Assembly: GCF_018614035.1 (NCBI RefSeq)
Contig: NZ_JAGGPA010000029.1
Location: 1-42,468 of the forward strand
DNA from: Streptomyces sp. ISL-96
GTDB lineage: Bacteria; Actinomycetota; Actinomycetes; Streptomycetales; Streptomycetaceae
Direction of reading: 5' to 3'
Length of the DNA stretch: 42,468 bases
Shown here: positions 16,587 through 24,962 of the stretch, piece by piece
Numbering within the stretch: position 1 is the first letter of the stretch
How the letters are laid out: each line of letters starts with the position of its first letter
The notes under the pieces: generated by a model
Databases searched by the model: none
The model's input: the letters and a program-made list of their open reading frames with translations, nothing else
Told to the model about the DNA's origin: nothing
Translations under genes and position numbers: made by a program

Positions 16587-17630
16587 TCAGCAGTCCTTCT
16601 CGCGCAGTGAGTGCAGGTGCGCGCTCGACTTGCGGGCGAAGGCGAACGACTCGACCGGGTTGTCGTGTTCCGCCTGCCAGTGGTGGTCACGGCGCCCGCC
16701 GCGGGTCTTCGAGACAGCCGATATGAAGCGCTGATAGTCGATGTCTCCGTCCCCGACGTCCACCATCCGGTAGCCGTCGCGGGCGGATGCGTCGTGTTCG
16801 CCGTCCTTGACGTGGAAGAGCGGGTAGCGGTCGGGCTGCTTCAGTACGTAATCGAGGGGATCGAAGGGGGCGGGTGTGCCGTCGGCACGCTTGCCGAAGC
16901 GGAATTGGGCGGCGTACGCCCAGTAGATGTCCATCTCCAGATAGACCAGGTCGGGGTCGGTCTCGGCGAGGAGTACGTCGTAGAGGCGGACGCCCGGCTT
17001 GTCGGTCGCGAAGGAGAACTCCTCGGCGTGGTTGTGCTGGTAGAACTTCATGCCGCGCGCCTTGGCCGCCGCGCCGTACGTGTTGAAGTCCTGGGCCGCT
17101 CGCTTCCAGCCGTCGACGGTCGCGCCGTAGCGCCAGGGGCCGGACGCGGTGCCGATGTGCTTGAGGCCGAGGGCCTGGGCGTCGTCGAGGACCTTCGTGA
17201 GGTTCTGGGCGAAGGTGTACGCGTTGGGGTTGCCGTCGGAGTAGTAGCCGACGTGGCTGCCTATGCCGCGCAGGCCGTGGTCGCGGGTGAGGCGGCGGAG
17301 CTGGGCGAGGGTGATGGGGCCCGCTGAGCCCTGGGTGTACCCGGCGTACTCGACCTCGTCGTAACCGAAGCGCTCCAGCTCGGCGAAGACCTTGGCGAAA
17401 CCGAGGGTGGAGACCTTGTCGCGGAGCGAGTAGAGCTGGATGCCGAGGCGGCCGGGGGGCAGGACGGGGCGGCCGTGGCCTGTCGCCGTCTGGGCGGCGG
17501 CGGTGGGCGCCGTGGCGCCGAGGAGGGCGGCCGCGGTGGCCCCGGCGGCTACGCCGAGCATGCCTCGTCTGGAGAGCTTATGGGTGAGCTCGGGGTCGGT
17601 GGTCGTACTGGTGGTGGTCTTGCGGCTCAT
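16587..17630 (-). CDS. Tat-exported sugar phosphate isomerase/epimerase-like TIM-barrel protein
   Basis: A 347-residue protein. Residues about 1-46 form a twin-arginine signal (LSRRGMLGVAAG, then an alanine-rich core ending TAAAQ). The rest is an AP-endonuclease-2-type TIM barrel: GIQLYSLRDK, FYQHNHAEEF, YLEMDIYWA and LFHVKDGE carry the histidines, glutamate and aspartates that bind metal in this superfamily. Exported members act on sugar-like substrates outside the membrane. It is the last gene of the ebo operon, 17 bases after the phosphatase, with GGGAG before the ATG. Its substrate could be the product of the ebo pathway or a 3-keto-sugar from the neighbouring system; neither is shown. 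Confidence 0.8.
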   Translation of the reverse strand: MSRKTTTSTTTDPELTHKLSRRGMLGVAAGATAAALLGATAPTAAAQTATGHGRPVLPPGRLGIQLYSLRDKVSTLGFAKVFAELERFGYDEVEYAGYTQGSAGPITLAQLRRLTRDHGLRGIGSHVGYYSDGNPNAYTFAQNLTKVLDDAQALGLKHIGTASGPWRYGATVDGWKRAAQDFNTYGAAAKARGMKFYQHNHAEEFSFATDKPGVRLYDVLLAETDPDLVYLEMDIYWAYAAQFRFGKRADGTPAPFDPLDYVLKQPDRYPLFHVKDGEHDASARDGYRMVDVGDGDIDYQRFISAVSKTRGGRRDHHWQAEHDNPVESFAFARKSSAHLHSLREKDC

Positions 17631-17647
17631 GGGGAGAACTCCCTTTG

Positions 17648-19051
17648 TCAGTGCAGTCCGGCAAGATGAAGGAGCAGGGCTTTCACATCGGTGGCCGCTA
17701 CGCGGCCGGTGACGGCGTGGGGGGTGGAGCACAGGATGAGCGGACCTTCTTCGTCGCGCTCCGGGAGGCGGCCGTGGCTGCCGCGAATAGGTGCGGTGTC
17801 GAGGGGCACGACCGCCATGCGGTAGCGCATGCCGAGCTTCTTGCGGGCGAGGGCCTTGGCAGCCTTGAGGCGTACGTACGGGTCGAGGGGGTCCATGAAG
17901 AGCTCGACGGGGTCGTAGCCGGGCTTGCGGTGGATCTCGACGAGCTGGGCGAAGTCGGGGGCCTTCGCGTCGTCGAGCCAGTAGTAGTACGTGAACCACG
18001 CGTCGGGTTCGGCCACGGCGACCAGTTCGCCGGAGCGGGGGTGGTCGAGGCCGTGGTTTTTCTTGCCCTCGTCGTCGAGGAGTTCGGCGATTCCGGGGAC
18101 ATCCGCGAGGGCCGCACGGGTCGCTGCCATGTTCTCGGGGTTCTCGGGCTGTCGTACGTAGACGTGCGCGAGCTGGTGGTCGGCCACGGCGAACGCCCGT
18201 GAGGTCATGGGGTCGAGGTACTCCATGCCGTCCTGGGTGTGGACCTCGACGAGGCCGGCGCGGCGCAGGGCCCGGTTGATGTCGACGGCGCGCGAGACGC
18301 GGGTGATGCCGTACTCGGAGAGCGCGACGACGGTACGGCCCTCGGCCCTCGCGTCGGCGAGCAGCGGCGCGACGGCGGCGTCGAGCTCTGCTGCGGCCTG
18401 ATGCGCGCGGGGGTCGTCGGGGCCGTAGCGCTGGAGGTCGTAGTCGAGATGCGGGAGGTAGCACAGGGCCAGGTCGGGGTGGCGGGTGTGGAGGATGTGG
18501 CGGGTGGCGTCGATGATCCACTGGGAGGAGACGATGTCAGCGCCCGGACCCCAGAAGTGGAAGAGGGGGAACGTACCGAATTTCTCGGTGAGTTCGTCGT
18601 GGAGCGACGGGGGCCGGGTGTAGCAGTCGGGTTCCTTGCGGCCGTCGGCGTAGTAGACGGGACGGGGGGTGACGGTGAAGTCGGTGTCGGCGCCCATCGC
18701 GTACCACCAGCAGATGTTGGCGACGGTGTAGCCGGGGTGGGCGCGGCGGGCGGCGTCCCAGATCTTGTCGCCGGAGACGAGGCCGTTGTGCTGGCGCCAG
18801 AGGAGGACTTCACCGAGCTCGCGGAAGTACCAGCCGTTGCCGACGATGCCGTGCTCGGCGGGGGTGGTGCCGGTGAGGAACGTCGACTGGGCGGCGCAGG
18901 TGACGGCGGGCAGGACGGTACCGAGGGGAGCCTGGGAACCAGCTTGCGCGAGCCGCTTGAGGTTCGGCATGTGGGTGAGCAGCTGGGGGGTGAGGCCGAC
19001 GACGTCCAGGACGAGGAGGGGGGTGGGCGAGGTCTCTGTCTCTGTCTTCAC
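17648..19051 (-). CDS. alkaline phosphatase/nucleotide pyrophosphatase family protein, EboF-like
   Basis: A 467-residue metallo-phosphoesterase of the type I phosphodiesterase fold. Present are an N-terminal aspartate (LLVLDVVG), the nucleophile threonine region AVTCAAQSTFLTG, the GIVGNGWYFRE segment, and a PHLDYDLQRYG metal motif. Where the family normally has SDHG, this protein reads SEYG, replacing two metal ligands. The GTG start at 19051 overlaps the eboE stop (GTGA); a longer in-frame reading upstream is just the antisense frame of eboE. In ebo clusters this position is held by an alkaline-phosphatase-family protein called EboF. The substrate is not known. Confidence 0.8.
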   Translation of the reverse strand: MKTETETSPTPLLVLDVVGLTPQLLTHMPNLKRLAQAGSQAPLGTVLPAVTCAAQSTFLTGTTPAEHGIVGNGWYFRELGEVLLWRQHNGLVSGDKIWDAARRAHPGYTVANICWWYAMGADTDFTVTPRPVYYADGRKEPDCYTRPPSLHDELTEKFGTFPLFHFWGPGADIVSSQWIIDATRHILHTRHPDLALCYLPHLDYDLQRYGPDDPRAHQAAAELDAAVAPLLADARAEGRTVVALSEYGITRVSRAVDINRALRRAGLVEVHTQDGMEYLDPMTSRAFAVADHQLAHVYVRQPENPENMAATRAALADVPGIAELLDDEGKKNHGLDHPRSGELVAVAEPDAWFTYYYWLDDAKAPDFAQLVEIHRKPGYDPVELFMDPLDPYVRLKAAKALARKKLGMRYRMAVVPLDTAPIRGSHGRLPERDEEGPLILCSTPHAVTGRVAATDVKALLLHLAGLH

Positions 19052-20226
19052 GGCAGCTCCTTGAGGCCGAGGTCGACCAGGAGGTCGCGGGCGAGAGTGA
19101 GTTCGGCGGCGATCCCGTGGGCGAGCTGGGTGCGGTTGCGGGGGCGCAGCTCGGGCGGGAGTGCCTGCCAGGTGTACGTCTCGACTTCGAGGTGGCGGGT
19201 GAGCGGGGCCGGGCCGCCGACGAGGCGGGCGAGCGCGTCCTGGAGTACGGGAAGGGTCGAGGCGAGCGGCGGGGCGGGCGGGGCGTGGAGGGGGACGTGG
19301 AAGTGGGCGCGCCAAGGGGCGCCGTCGGGAAGCACCGTGCCGGTGACGGCCTCGGCGAGGTCGTCGGTGCCGCGCAGGCCTGCGCTGGTGCTGGTACGGG
19401 TCTGGTGGAGGAAGCGGGGTTCGGCGAAGGCGGCGAGTACTTCGCGTACTTCGGGCAGGTGGGGGTGTTCGGCGTGCAGAGCGGCGGAGAGCTGCGCCTT
19501 GGGGACGGTGACGCCGGCCGTGGTCAGTGCGCTCAAGGCGGTCGCCGGGTCCTCGAAGGAGGTGGCGAGGTGGCAGGTGTCGACGCAGATGCCGATGCGC
19601 GCGGCGGCCTGGGCGGCCAGGTCGGTGAGGGGGCCGATGGCGTCGGCGGTCGTCTCGATGGTGCAGCCCGGCTCGGGTTCGAGGCCGATGCGGATGGACT
19701 TGCCGGTGAGCTCCTCCAGCGCGTCGAGGCGTTCGGCGAGAGTGGTGAGCGCTGTGCGGGCGGCGGCGGCGCGGGCCGTGTCGAAGGGGGTGCGCCAGGC
19801 GATGGGGAGGGTGGAGATGGTGCCTTCGGTAATGTCGTCGGGGAGCAGGGCGGCGAGGAGGTGGGCGAGGTCGGTGGTGTGGTCGAGACGCGCGGGCTCG
19901 GTCCAGTCGGGCCGGTAGACGCGGTACTTGACCTCTTCGGCGCCGAAGCCTTCGTACGGGAAGCCGTTGAGGGTGACGACTTCGAGGCCGCGCCGGTCCA
20001 GCTCGCCGCGCAGGCCGCGCAGGGCGGCCGGGTCGGTGATCAGCGCGTGCGCGGCGTCCTTCGCGAGCCACAGGCCGATGCCGAGGCGGTCCCGGCCGAG
20101 GCGTCTGCGTACGGGCTCGCAATGGTCCCGGAGCTGGGCGAGTACTCCGTCGAGGGTCTCGGCGGGGTGGACGTTGGTGCAGTACGCGAGGTGGACGGTG
20201 GAACCGTCGGGGTGGCGGAAGCGCAT
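19048..20226 (-). CDS. eboE: metabolite traffic protein EboE
   Basis: A 392-residue TIM-barrel protein of the EboE type. It begins MRFRHPDGSTVHLAYCTNVHPAETL, and the pattern YCTNVH-E is the recognisable opening of this family. IGLEPEPGC and ICVDTCHLA carry the glutamate, aspartate and histidine expected of a xylose-isomerase-like metal site, and VETYTW lies near the end. ebo clusters were linked to moving a scytonemin precursor to the periplasm in Nostoc and to a nematode-active trait in Pseudomonas; the chemical step of EboE is not established. It lies 17 bases after the TatD-like gene and is coupled to the phosphatase. Confidence 0.85.
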   Translation of the reverse strand: MRFRHPDGSTVHLAYCTNVHPAETLDGVLAQLRDHCEPVRRRLGRDRLGIGLWLAKDAAHALITDPAALRGLRGELDRRGLEVVTLNGFPYEGFGAEEVKYRVYRPDWTEPARLDHTTDLAHLLAALLPDDITEGTISTLPIAWRTPFDTARAAAARTALTTLAERLDALEELTGKSIRIGLEPEPGCTIETTADAIGPLTDLAAQAAARIGICVDTCHLATSFEDPATALSALTTAGVTVPKAQLSAALHAEHPHLPEVREVLAAFAEPRFLHQTRTSTSAGLRGTDDLAEAVTGTVLPDGAPWRAHFHVPLHAPPAPPLASTLPVLQDALARLVGGPAPLTRHLEVETYTWQALPPELRPRNRTQLAHGIAAELTLARDLLVDLGLKELP

Positions 20227-20243
20227 GATGGCTCTCCTCCCCC

Positions 20244-21095
20244 TCATTCCCCGCCGCGGAGGATGGAGTTGCCCTCGTGGACGGGTTCCGGAGCGTCGGA
20301 CACGTCGAGCTGGAGGCGGCCGCTGAGGCCGTAGAAGGCGACGGGGTTTCGCCACAGGACCTGATCTACGTCGTCCTCGGAGAAGCCTGCGGCGAGCAGG
20401 GCGTCACCGACTTTGCGGGTCTTGAGCGGATCGCTCTTACCCCAATCGGCGGCGGAGTTGACCAGCACTTTCTCTGTCCCGAACTCCTTGATGACGGCGA
20501 CCATGCGGTCCTCGTCCATCTTGGTGTCGGGGTAGATGGAGAAGCCGAGCCAGCAGCCACTGTCAGTGGCAGCCTTTACGGTTGTCTCATTGAGGTGGTC
20601 GAGCAGGACGCGGTCCGGGGGGAGGTCCGATTCGCGGATGACATCGACGGTGCGGTGGAGACCGGCGAGCTTGTCGCGGTGCGGGGTGTGGACGAGGGCG
20701 GGCAGCCCGTGGTCGGCGGCGAGCTGGAGCTGGGCGGCGAGGGCGGTGTCCTCGGCGGGGGTCATGGAGTCGTAGCCGATCTCGCCGACGGCGACGACCG
20801 AATCCTTGACGAGGTAGCGGGGAAGCGCGTCAAGAACGGGGGTACAGCGGGGGTCGTTCGCCTCTTTGGGATTGAGGGCGAGCGTGCAGTGATGGGCGAT
20901 GCCGTACTGGGAGGCGCGGAAGGGCTCCCAGCCGAGGAGCGCGTCGAAGTAGTCGTAGAAGCTGGCGGGCGAGGTGCGGGGCTGGCCCAGCCAGAAGGAG
21001 GGCTCGACTACGGCGCGGACCCCGGCGGCGTACATCGCCTGGTAGTCGTCGGTGGTGCGGGAGGTCATGTGGATGTGGGGGTCGAAGATGCGCAT
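20244..21095 (-). CDS. TatD-family metal-dependent hydrolase, EboB-like
   Basis: A 283-residue amidohydrolase-fold protein with a complete TatD-type metal site: HIH at residues 7-9, the glutamate of VGEIGYD, LVHTPH, LLDHLNE and the late aspartate in NSAADWG. TatD proteins are usually DNases or exonucleases, but ebo-cluster members are thought to act on a small metabolite. It sits six bases after eboA, with the ATG at 21095, and is part of the minus-strand ebo operon. Confidence in the fold is high; the ebo role comes from gene order. Confidence 0.85.
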   Translation of the reverse strand: MRIFDPHIHMTSRTTDDYQAMYAAGVRAVVEPSFWLGQPRTSPASFYDYFDALLGWEPFRASQYGIAHHCTLALNPKEANDPRCTPVLDALPRYLVKDSVVAVGEIGYDSMTPAEDTALAAQLQLAADHGLPALVHTPHRDKLAGLHRTVDVIRESDLPPDRVLLDHLNETTVKAATDSGCWLGFSIYPDTKMDEDRMVAVIKEFGTEKVLVNSAADWGKSDPLKTRKVGDALLAAGFSEDDVDQVLWRNPVAFYGLSGRLQLDVSDAPEPVHEGNSILRGGE

Positions 21096-21101
21096 CAGAG
21101 C

Positions 21102-21836
21102 TCAGGTCTCCTCTGTGGGGGCGGCCGTGAGGTACGGGCGGGCCGTGAGGGTGAGGACGCGGTGGAGATCGTCCGGGACGGGGCGGCCCGCGGCGGTGCG
21201 TTCGGCGGCGTAGTCGCGGAGCATCCGGGCGAGTTCGCTGTCGGATCGGGCGCGCGGGGCCAGGCCGTCGACGGCGTCGACCGGTACGCCGGTGAACAGG
21301 CACTTGAGGACGGCGTGCCGCCAGGCGTGCTGGTCGAGGTGCTTGGCGGCGTACGGGCCTACTGCGGCGGCGACGAGGCGGGTGTCGTTGGTGCGCAGGG
21401 CGTCTTCGACGAGCGGGAGGGCTGAACCGGCAGATCCGGCCGTGGCACTCAGGTGCGGCAGGGCGAGCAGAACCGCGCGACGTTCGGCGGCGGTGCCGTG
21501 CGTGTAGAGGCGGGTGATGGTGGCGTGGTCGGCTCGCACGGCGTGCAGGAGGAGGACGCGGGCGGCGTCGGCCAGGTCCTGGGCGGCCGGGGTGGACGGG
21601 GTGGACGGGGTGGACGGGGTGCGTTGGGCCGGTCGGCAGTGGCGGCCGGCTTCTGCGAAGCGCATTTCCCAGGTGGGCAGTTGTGTACCGGACACGGCCT
21701 CGGGGGGTGACGTGGCTTCGGCTTCCGCCTGGGCAAGGGCCTGGTGCAGCCACGCGCGGCCCGCTCCGGTCAGTTGTGCTTCGAGTGCGGCCTGGAGGGC
21801 GGAAGGCGGGACACCGTTCGTCAGTTCGGTCAGCAT
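21102..21836 (-). CDS. eboA: EboA domain protein
   Basis: A 244-residue mostly helical protein. The segment AERRAVLLALPHL and the later LVAAAVGPYAAKHLDQHAWRHAVLKCLFTGVPVDAVDGL are typical of EboA, a family with no known activity that is found only in ebo clusters. A threonine-proline-serine linker (about residues 73-83) comes from a nine-base tandem repeat in the DNA. The ATG at 21836 overlaps the upstream stop by seven bases. It is flanked by the TIM-barrel isomerase and eboB, the expected cluster order. Confidence 0.85.
   Translation of the reverse strand: MLTELTNGVPPSALQAALEAQLTGAGRAWLHQALAQAEAEATSPPEAVSGTQLPTWEMRFAEAGRHCRPAQRTPSTPSTPSTPAAQDLADAARVLLLHAVRADHATITRLYTHGTAAERRAVLLALPHLSATAGSAGSALPLVEDALRTNDTRLVAAAVGPYAAKHLDQHAWRHAVLKCLFTGVPVDAVDGLAPRARSDSELARMLRDYAAERTAAGRPVPDDLHRVLTLTARPYLTAAPTEET
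21589..21621. repeat. nine-base tandem repeat inside eboA
   Basis: The unit GGGGTGGAC repeats 3.7 times and encodes alternating Ser-Thr-Pro on the minus strand. It keeps the frame at any copy number and lies in a linker, so length variation would be tolerated. Confidence 0.8.
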
Positions 21837-22732
21837 CGTCCACCTCCTGCCGGGAGGGCCGGTTCGGTGGGCAGCGCCTTGCGCAGGAAGTCGAGGGAGC
21901 GTTCGGCCAGGTCGGGGCCGGCGTGCGAGTGGCGGGGCAGTTCGACGACTGTCAGGCCCTGGTAGCCGGTGGCCGCGAGGGCTTCCAGTACGGGCGGGAA
22001 GTCGATCTCGCCGTCGCCGAACGGCAGGTGCTCGTGTACGCCGCGGCGCATGTCCTCGATCTGGACATGCCGCAGCCAGGGCGCGGCCTCGCGTACGCAA
22101 TCGGCGGGCGAGGACGATTCCAGGCACTGGCAGTGGCCGATGTCGAGGGTGAGGCCGAGGGAGGAGGGGTCGCCGAGGGTGCGACGCAGGTGGTGGAAGT
22201 CGGCGACGGTGGAGAGGAGGTGGCCGGGTTCGGGCTCGACGGCGAGCGGTACGCCGGCAGTGGCGGCGGCGTCGATGACGGGGGCGAGTGACTCGGTCAG
22301 CCGCTGCCAGGCGGTGTCGGGCGAAACGCCGTGCGGGGTGACGCCGCTGAAGCAGTGGACGGCGTGGGCGCCGAGGTCTGCGGCGACGCGTACAGCGGTG
22401 ACGAGCAGTTCGGCGCGGGCGGCGCGGCCTTGCGGATCCGGGTCGAGGAGGGACGGGCCGTGTTTGCGGCGCGGGTCGAGGACGTACCGTGCGCCGGTCT
22501 CGATGGTCACGGCGAGGCCGAGCCGGGACAGCCTGCGGCCCACTCGGCGAGTGCGGGCGGGAAGTTCGGGAGCGAGGGGGTCGAGGTGCATGTGGTCGAG
22601 GGTGAGGCCGACGCCGTCGTAACCGAGGTCGGCGAGGAGGGCGAGGGCGTCGTCGAGGCGGAGGTCGGTGAGGCCGTTGGTGCCGTAGCCGAAGCGGACG
22701 GGGGTGCGGGTGGGAGTGGCACCGGCGTTCAT
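21830..22732 (-). CDS. sugar phosphate isomerase/epimerase-like TIM-barrel protein of the ebo operon
   Basis: A 300-residue soluble AP-endonuclease-2-type TIM barrel without a signal peptide. Metal-binding-type residues are seen in VEPEPGH, LTLDIGHCQ, HVQIEDMRRGVHEHLPFGDGEID and TVVELPRHSH. These match sugar epimerases and inosose-type enzymes more than nucleases. The ATG at 22732 overlaps the eboC stop by four bases (ATGA), and its own stop overlaps eboA. A link between an inositol-phosphate product and an inosose-like isomerase is attractive but unproven. Confidence 0.85.
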   Translation of the reverse strand: MNAGATPTRTPVRFGYGTNGLTDLRLDDALALLADLGYDGVGLTLDHMHLDPLAPELPARTRRVGRRLSRLGLAVTIETGARYVLDPRRKHGPSLLDPDPQGRAARAELLVTAVRVAADLGAHAVHCFSGVTPHGVSPDTAWQRLTESLAPVIDAAATAGVPLAVEPEPGHLLSTVADFHHLRRTLGDPSSLGLTLDIGHCQCLESSSPADCVREAAPWLRHVQIEDMRRGVHEHLPFGDGEIDFPPVLEALAATGYQGLTVVELPRHSHAGPDLAERSLDFLRKALPTEPALPAGGGRC

Positions 22733-23772
22733 GTGGGGCTGACCTTTCGCGACAGCTTCCGGGCGATGGGTACGAGCCCCATGAGCGCCGCCCCGGCCCC
22801 GACCGCGCCGCTGCGCGCGGCGAGCGCGGCCTGCAGCGGGATCATGGCCCGGATCCCGCCGCCGACGGCGCGCTGGGTGAGGGGTGGGGAAGGGTTGAGT
22901 GCGGCATGGAGGAGGGGTTTGGCGGCGGTGCGGAAGTAGGCGGTGGCCGCGAGGGTGGCGCCCAGTTTGTGGCGGGTGGGCGCAGGCAGCGGGCGTTTGC
23001 GGGCGAGCAACGCGGCCAGTACGGCGGCCGCCGCGAGCGCGGTGAGCGGCGCGGCCGTCGATCCGCCTTGGGTTTCGCGGCGCGATACCGCTGTGACGGC
23101 GTAGGTGTGCGCGCCGAGCATCGCTGCGGCGGTCAGCGCGTTCCGCAGGCCGGAGTCGCCGGCCGCGGGCCTCGCGGGAGCGGGTCCTGTCCTGCGGAGC
23201 CTTTCCCCTGCCCGCCCCTTCCCGATGGTGACATGTGCGGCTCCGCCGCGTGAGGGGCTCCGCCCCAGACCCCGGCCCTCAAACGCCGGACGGACTGGAT
23301 GAGGACACGCCCCCGCCCGCGTCGCCGACGCGCCCAGGAGCAGGTCCAGGGCTCGGGCCGTGGCCATCGTGGCGGGGGCCGCCGGGGTGTGTTTCAGGTG
23401 CAGGTCGTACGCCCAGATGGTGGCGGCCAAGGCGGTGGCCGTCCCCAGGGCCCGGCGGCCAGCCCCGGCTGCCAGGGCCAGGCCCGCCGCCGTCAGGGCG
23501 GCGGACGCCGCCAGGGCCGCGCCGGGGGTGATGCGGCCCGACGGGATCGGGCGGTGCGGGCGGTCCACCGCGTCCTCCGCGCGGTCCGCCCAGTCGTTCA
23601 GGGCCATGCCCGCCTCGTACAGGCACAGCGAGGATCCGACCACCAGGGCAGTGCCCCGGTTGGGGCGTACGCCGATGGACGCCGCGCCCGCCACCGCATC
23701 ACCGGGGACGGTGAACAGGGCGGACAGGCGAAGGAGTTCCGCCCAGGCGGCGAGGCGGGCGGGCGGCGTCAT
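22729..23772 (-). CDS. eboC: UbiA-family prenyltransferase EboC, with an in-frame repeat insertion
   Basis: A 347-residue integral membrane protein. The first prenyl-diphosphate motif is NDWADRAED (about residues 60-68) and the second aspartate region is WAYDLHLKHT. UbiA enzymes move a prenyl chain onto an acceptor inside the membrane. The ATG at 23772 overlaps the stop of the inositol-phosphate synthase gene (ATGA). Between LLLGASATRAG and NALTAAAMLGAHTY, about 55 residues (near codons 158-215) are unlike the family and are encoded by a copy of the dispersed intergenic repeat at 23196-23300. The reading frame stays open, but the added arginine/proline-rich loop falls between membrane helices, so activity is uncertain. 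Confidence 0.85.
   Translation of the reverse strand: MTPPARLAAWAELLRLSALFTVPGDAVAGAASIGVRPNRGTALVVGSSLCLYEAGMALNDWADRAEDAVDRPHRPIPSGRITPGAALAASAALTAAGLALAAGAGRRALGTATALAATIWAYDLHLKHTPAAPATMATARALDLLLGASATRAGACPHPVRPAFEGRGLGRSPSRGGAAHVTIGKGRAGERLRRTGPAPARPAAGDSGLRNALTAAAMLGAHTYAVTAVSRRETQGGSTAAPLTALAAAAVLAALLARKRPLPAPTRHKLGATLAATAYFRTAAKPLLHAALNPSPPLTQRAVGGGIRAMIPLQAALAARSGAVGAGAALMGLVPIARKLSRKVSPT
23196..23300 (+). repeat. dispersed intergenic repeat, copy 3, inside eboC
   Basis: It shares with the other copies the left end CTTTCCCCTGCCCGCCCCTT and the right end CTCAAACGCCGGACGGACTG, with an extra GGCTCCGCCGCGTGAGGGGC stretch between. This copy lies within a coding sequence, on the strand opposite to it, and preserves its frame. 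Confidence 0.8.
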
Positions 23773-24914
23773 CGGGCCTCCCGCAGGCGGGACCCGAAGC
23801 CCAGCAGCGCCTCGTACTGTTCCGCCAGCGCCGCCGGGCCACCGTCCGGGTCCTTGAAGTAGAAGCCGAGCTCCGGGAGCGGGCCCGAGATGCCCACCTC
23901 GTGGGCGCGCGCCAGCAGCCGGGCCAGGTCGAGAACCAGCGGCGCCGCGAGCGCCGAGTCGCAGCCCTGCCACGTCGTCTGGAGCGTCATCCGCGAGCCC
24001 AGGAAGCCGTCGAAGGCGATGTGGTCCCAGGCCGTCTTCCAGTCACCGAGCGCCGGTACGTCGTCGATGTGGACGTCGCCCTCGGGAAGCGCGCCAAGGG
24101 TGTCCGTCAGCACGCGGTTCTTGCCCGCGTTCTTCGCCGCCGCCGCGGCCGGGTCGGCCAGCGCTGCCCCGTCCCCGCCGCCGAGCAGGTTCGTACCCGA
24201 CCATGCCCGTACGGACAGGGCACGCTGCACGAACATCGGGGCAAGTACGGAACGGAGCAGCGTCTGGCCCGTCTTGCCGTCGCGTCCCGCGTGGGGAAGG
24301 CCGCTGGCCGCGACGGCGTCCTGGAGGGCTGCCGCGCGCAGCCCGGTGGAAGGGGTGAAGTTGACGTACGGGCAGCCGACCCGCAGCGCCGCCGCCGCGT
24401 AGAGCGAGCTGGGCGGCAAGGAGTGGGGGTCCGCCGGTGCCGGTTCCGTCGAGGCGACGTTGACGACCACGACCCGGTCGAGGCGCTGCCGGCGCGTGAA
24501 GTCCAGCAGGTGCGCGGCGAAGGCGTCGATGAGTTCCTCGTCGGCGCGTGTGTCGCCCGGCAGCGGCCCCCCGGTCCTGATCTCCCGTTCCGCCGCTGCC
24601 AGTTCGCTTCGTACGGCCGAGGACAGGCCGTGCGGCAGGACGCCGCCCGCCTCCAGCTCCTCGGCCCGCTTGGGCAGGGGGCAGCTCGCCGTGTCGTGCC
24701 CGCCGAAGACGAGTGAGGAGAGCGGCGCCAGGCCGCTTCCGGCGAACGGCGGGGTCTCGGTGACCATGCCGTCCGGCGCGTGGAGGCCCGCGCTGAGGGC
24801 CGCACAGCCGGCTACGGCGGTCGTGGCGACGGAGCCGCGCGCTCCGATGAACCACACTCCGGTCCGTGCCGTGTGCGTCGCCGTTGCGTCTTCGGAATGG
24901 GGCGTGGTCGTCAC
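23769..24914 (-). CDS. inositol-3-phosphate synthase family protein
   Basis: A 381-residue protein of the bacterial myo-inositol-phosphate synthase type. The N-terminal Rossmann motif reads FIGARGSVATT. SGTNLLGGGDGAALADP, KNRVLTDTLG, ALGDWKTAWDHIAFDGFLG and TWQGCDSALAAPLVLDL are the family's active-site segments, with several conserved lysines and aspartates. These enzymes turn glucose 6-phosphate into inositol 3-phosphate using NAD transiently. The GTG start at 24914 has GGGAGG upstream, and no ATG fits. It is the first gene of the ebo operon and overlaps eboC, suggesting that a cyclitol phosphate feeds the ebo pathway. Confidence 0.85.
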   Translation of the reverse strand: MTTTPHSEDATATHTARTGVWFIGARGSVATTAVAGCAALSAGLHAPDGMVTETPPFAGSGLAPLSSLVFGGHDTASCPLPKRAEELEAGGVLPHGLSSAVRSELAAAEREIRTGGPLPGDTRADEELIDAFAAHLLDFTRRQRLDRVVVVNVASTEPAPADPHSLPPSSLYAAAALRVGCPYVNFTPSTGLRAAALQDAVAASGLPHAGRDGKTGQTLLRSVLAPMFVQRALSVRAWSGTNLLGGGDGAALADPAAAAAKNAGKNRVLTDTLGALPEGDVHIDDVPALGDWKTAWDHIAFDGFLGSRMTLQTTWQGCDSALAAPLVLDLARLLARAHEVGISGPLPELGFYFKDPDGGPAALAEQYEALLGFGSRLREAR

Positions 24915-24962
24915 GGGCTGCCTCCCTGCCAGAGAGATCGAGATATGAACAGGTCCACAAGA

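Noticed and set aside
18239..20334. Long plus-strand open frames opposite the ebo operon
   Set aside because: Gly/Val/Arg-rich low-complexity translations complementary to eboE and the phosphatase; no ribosome binding site or family match.
21589..21621. CRISPR-like array
   Set aside because: The repeats are nine bases with no spacers and encode a Ser-Thr-Pro linker inside eboA.
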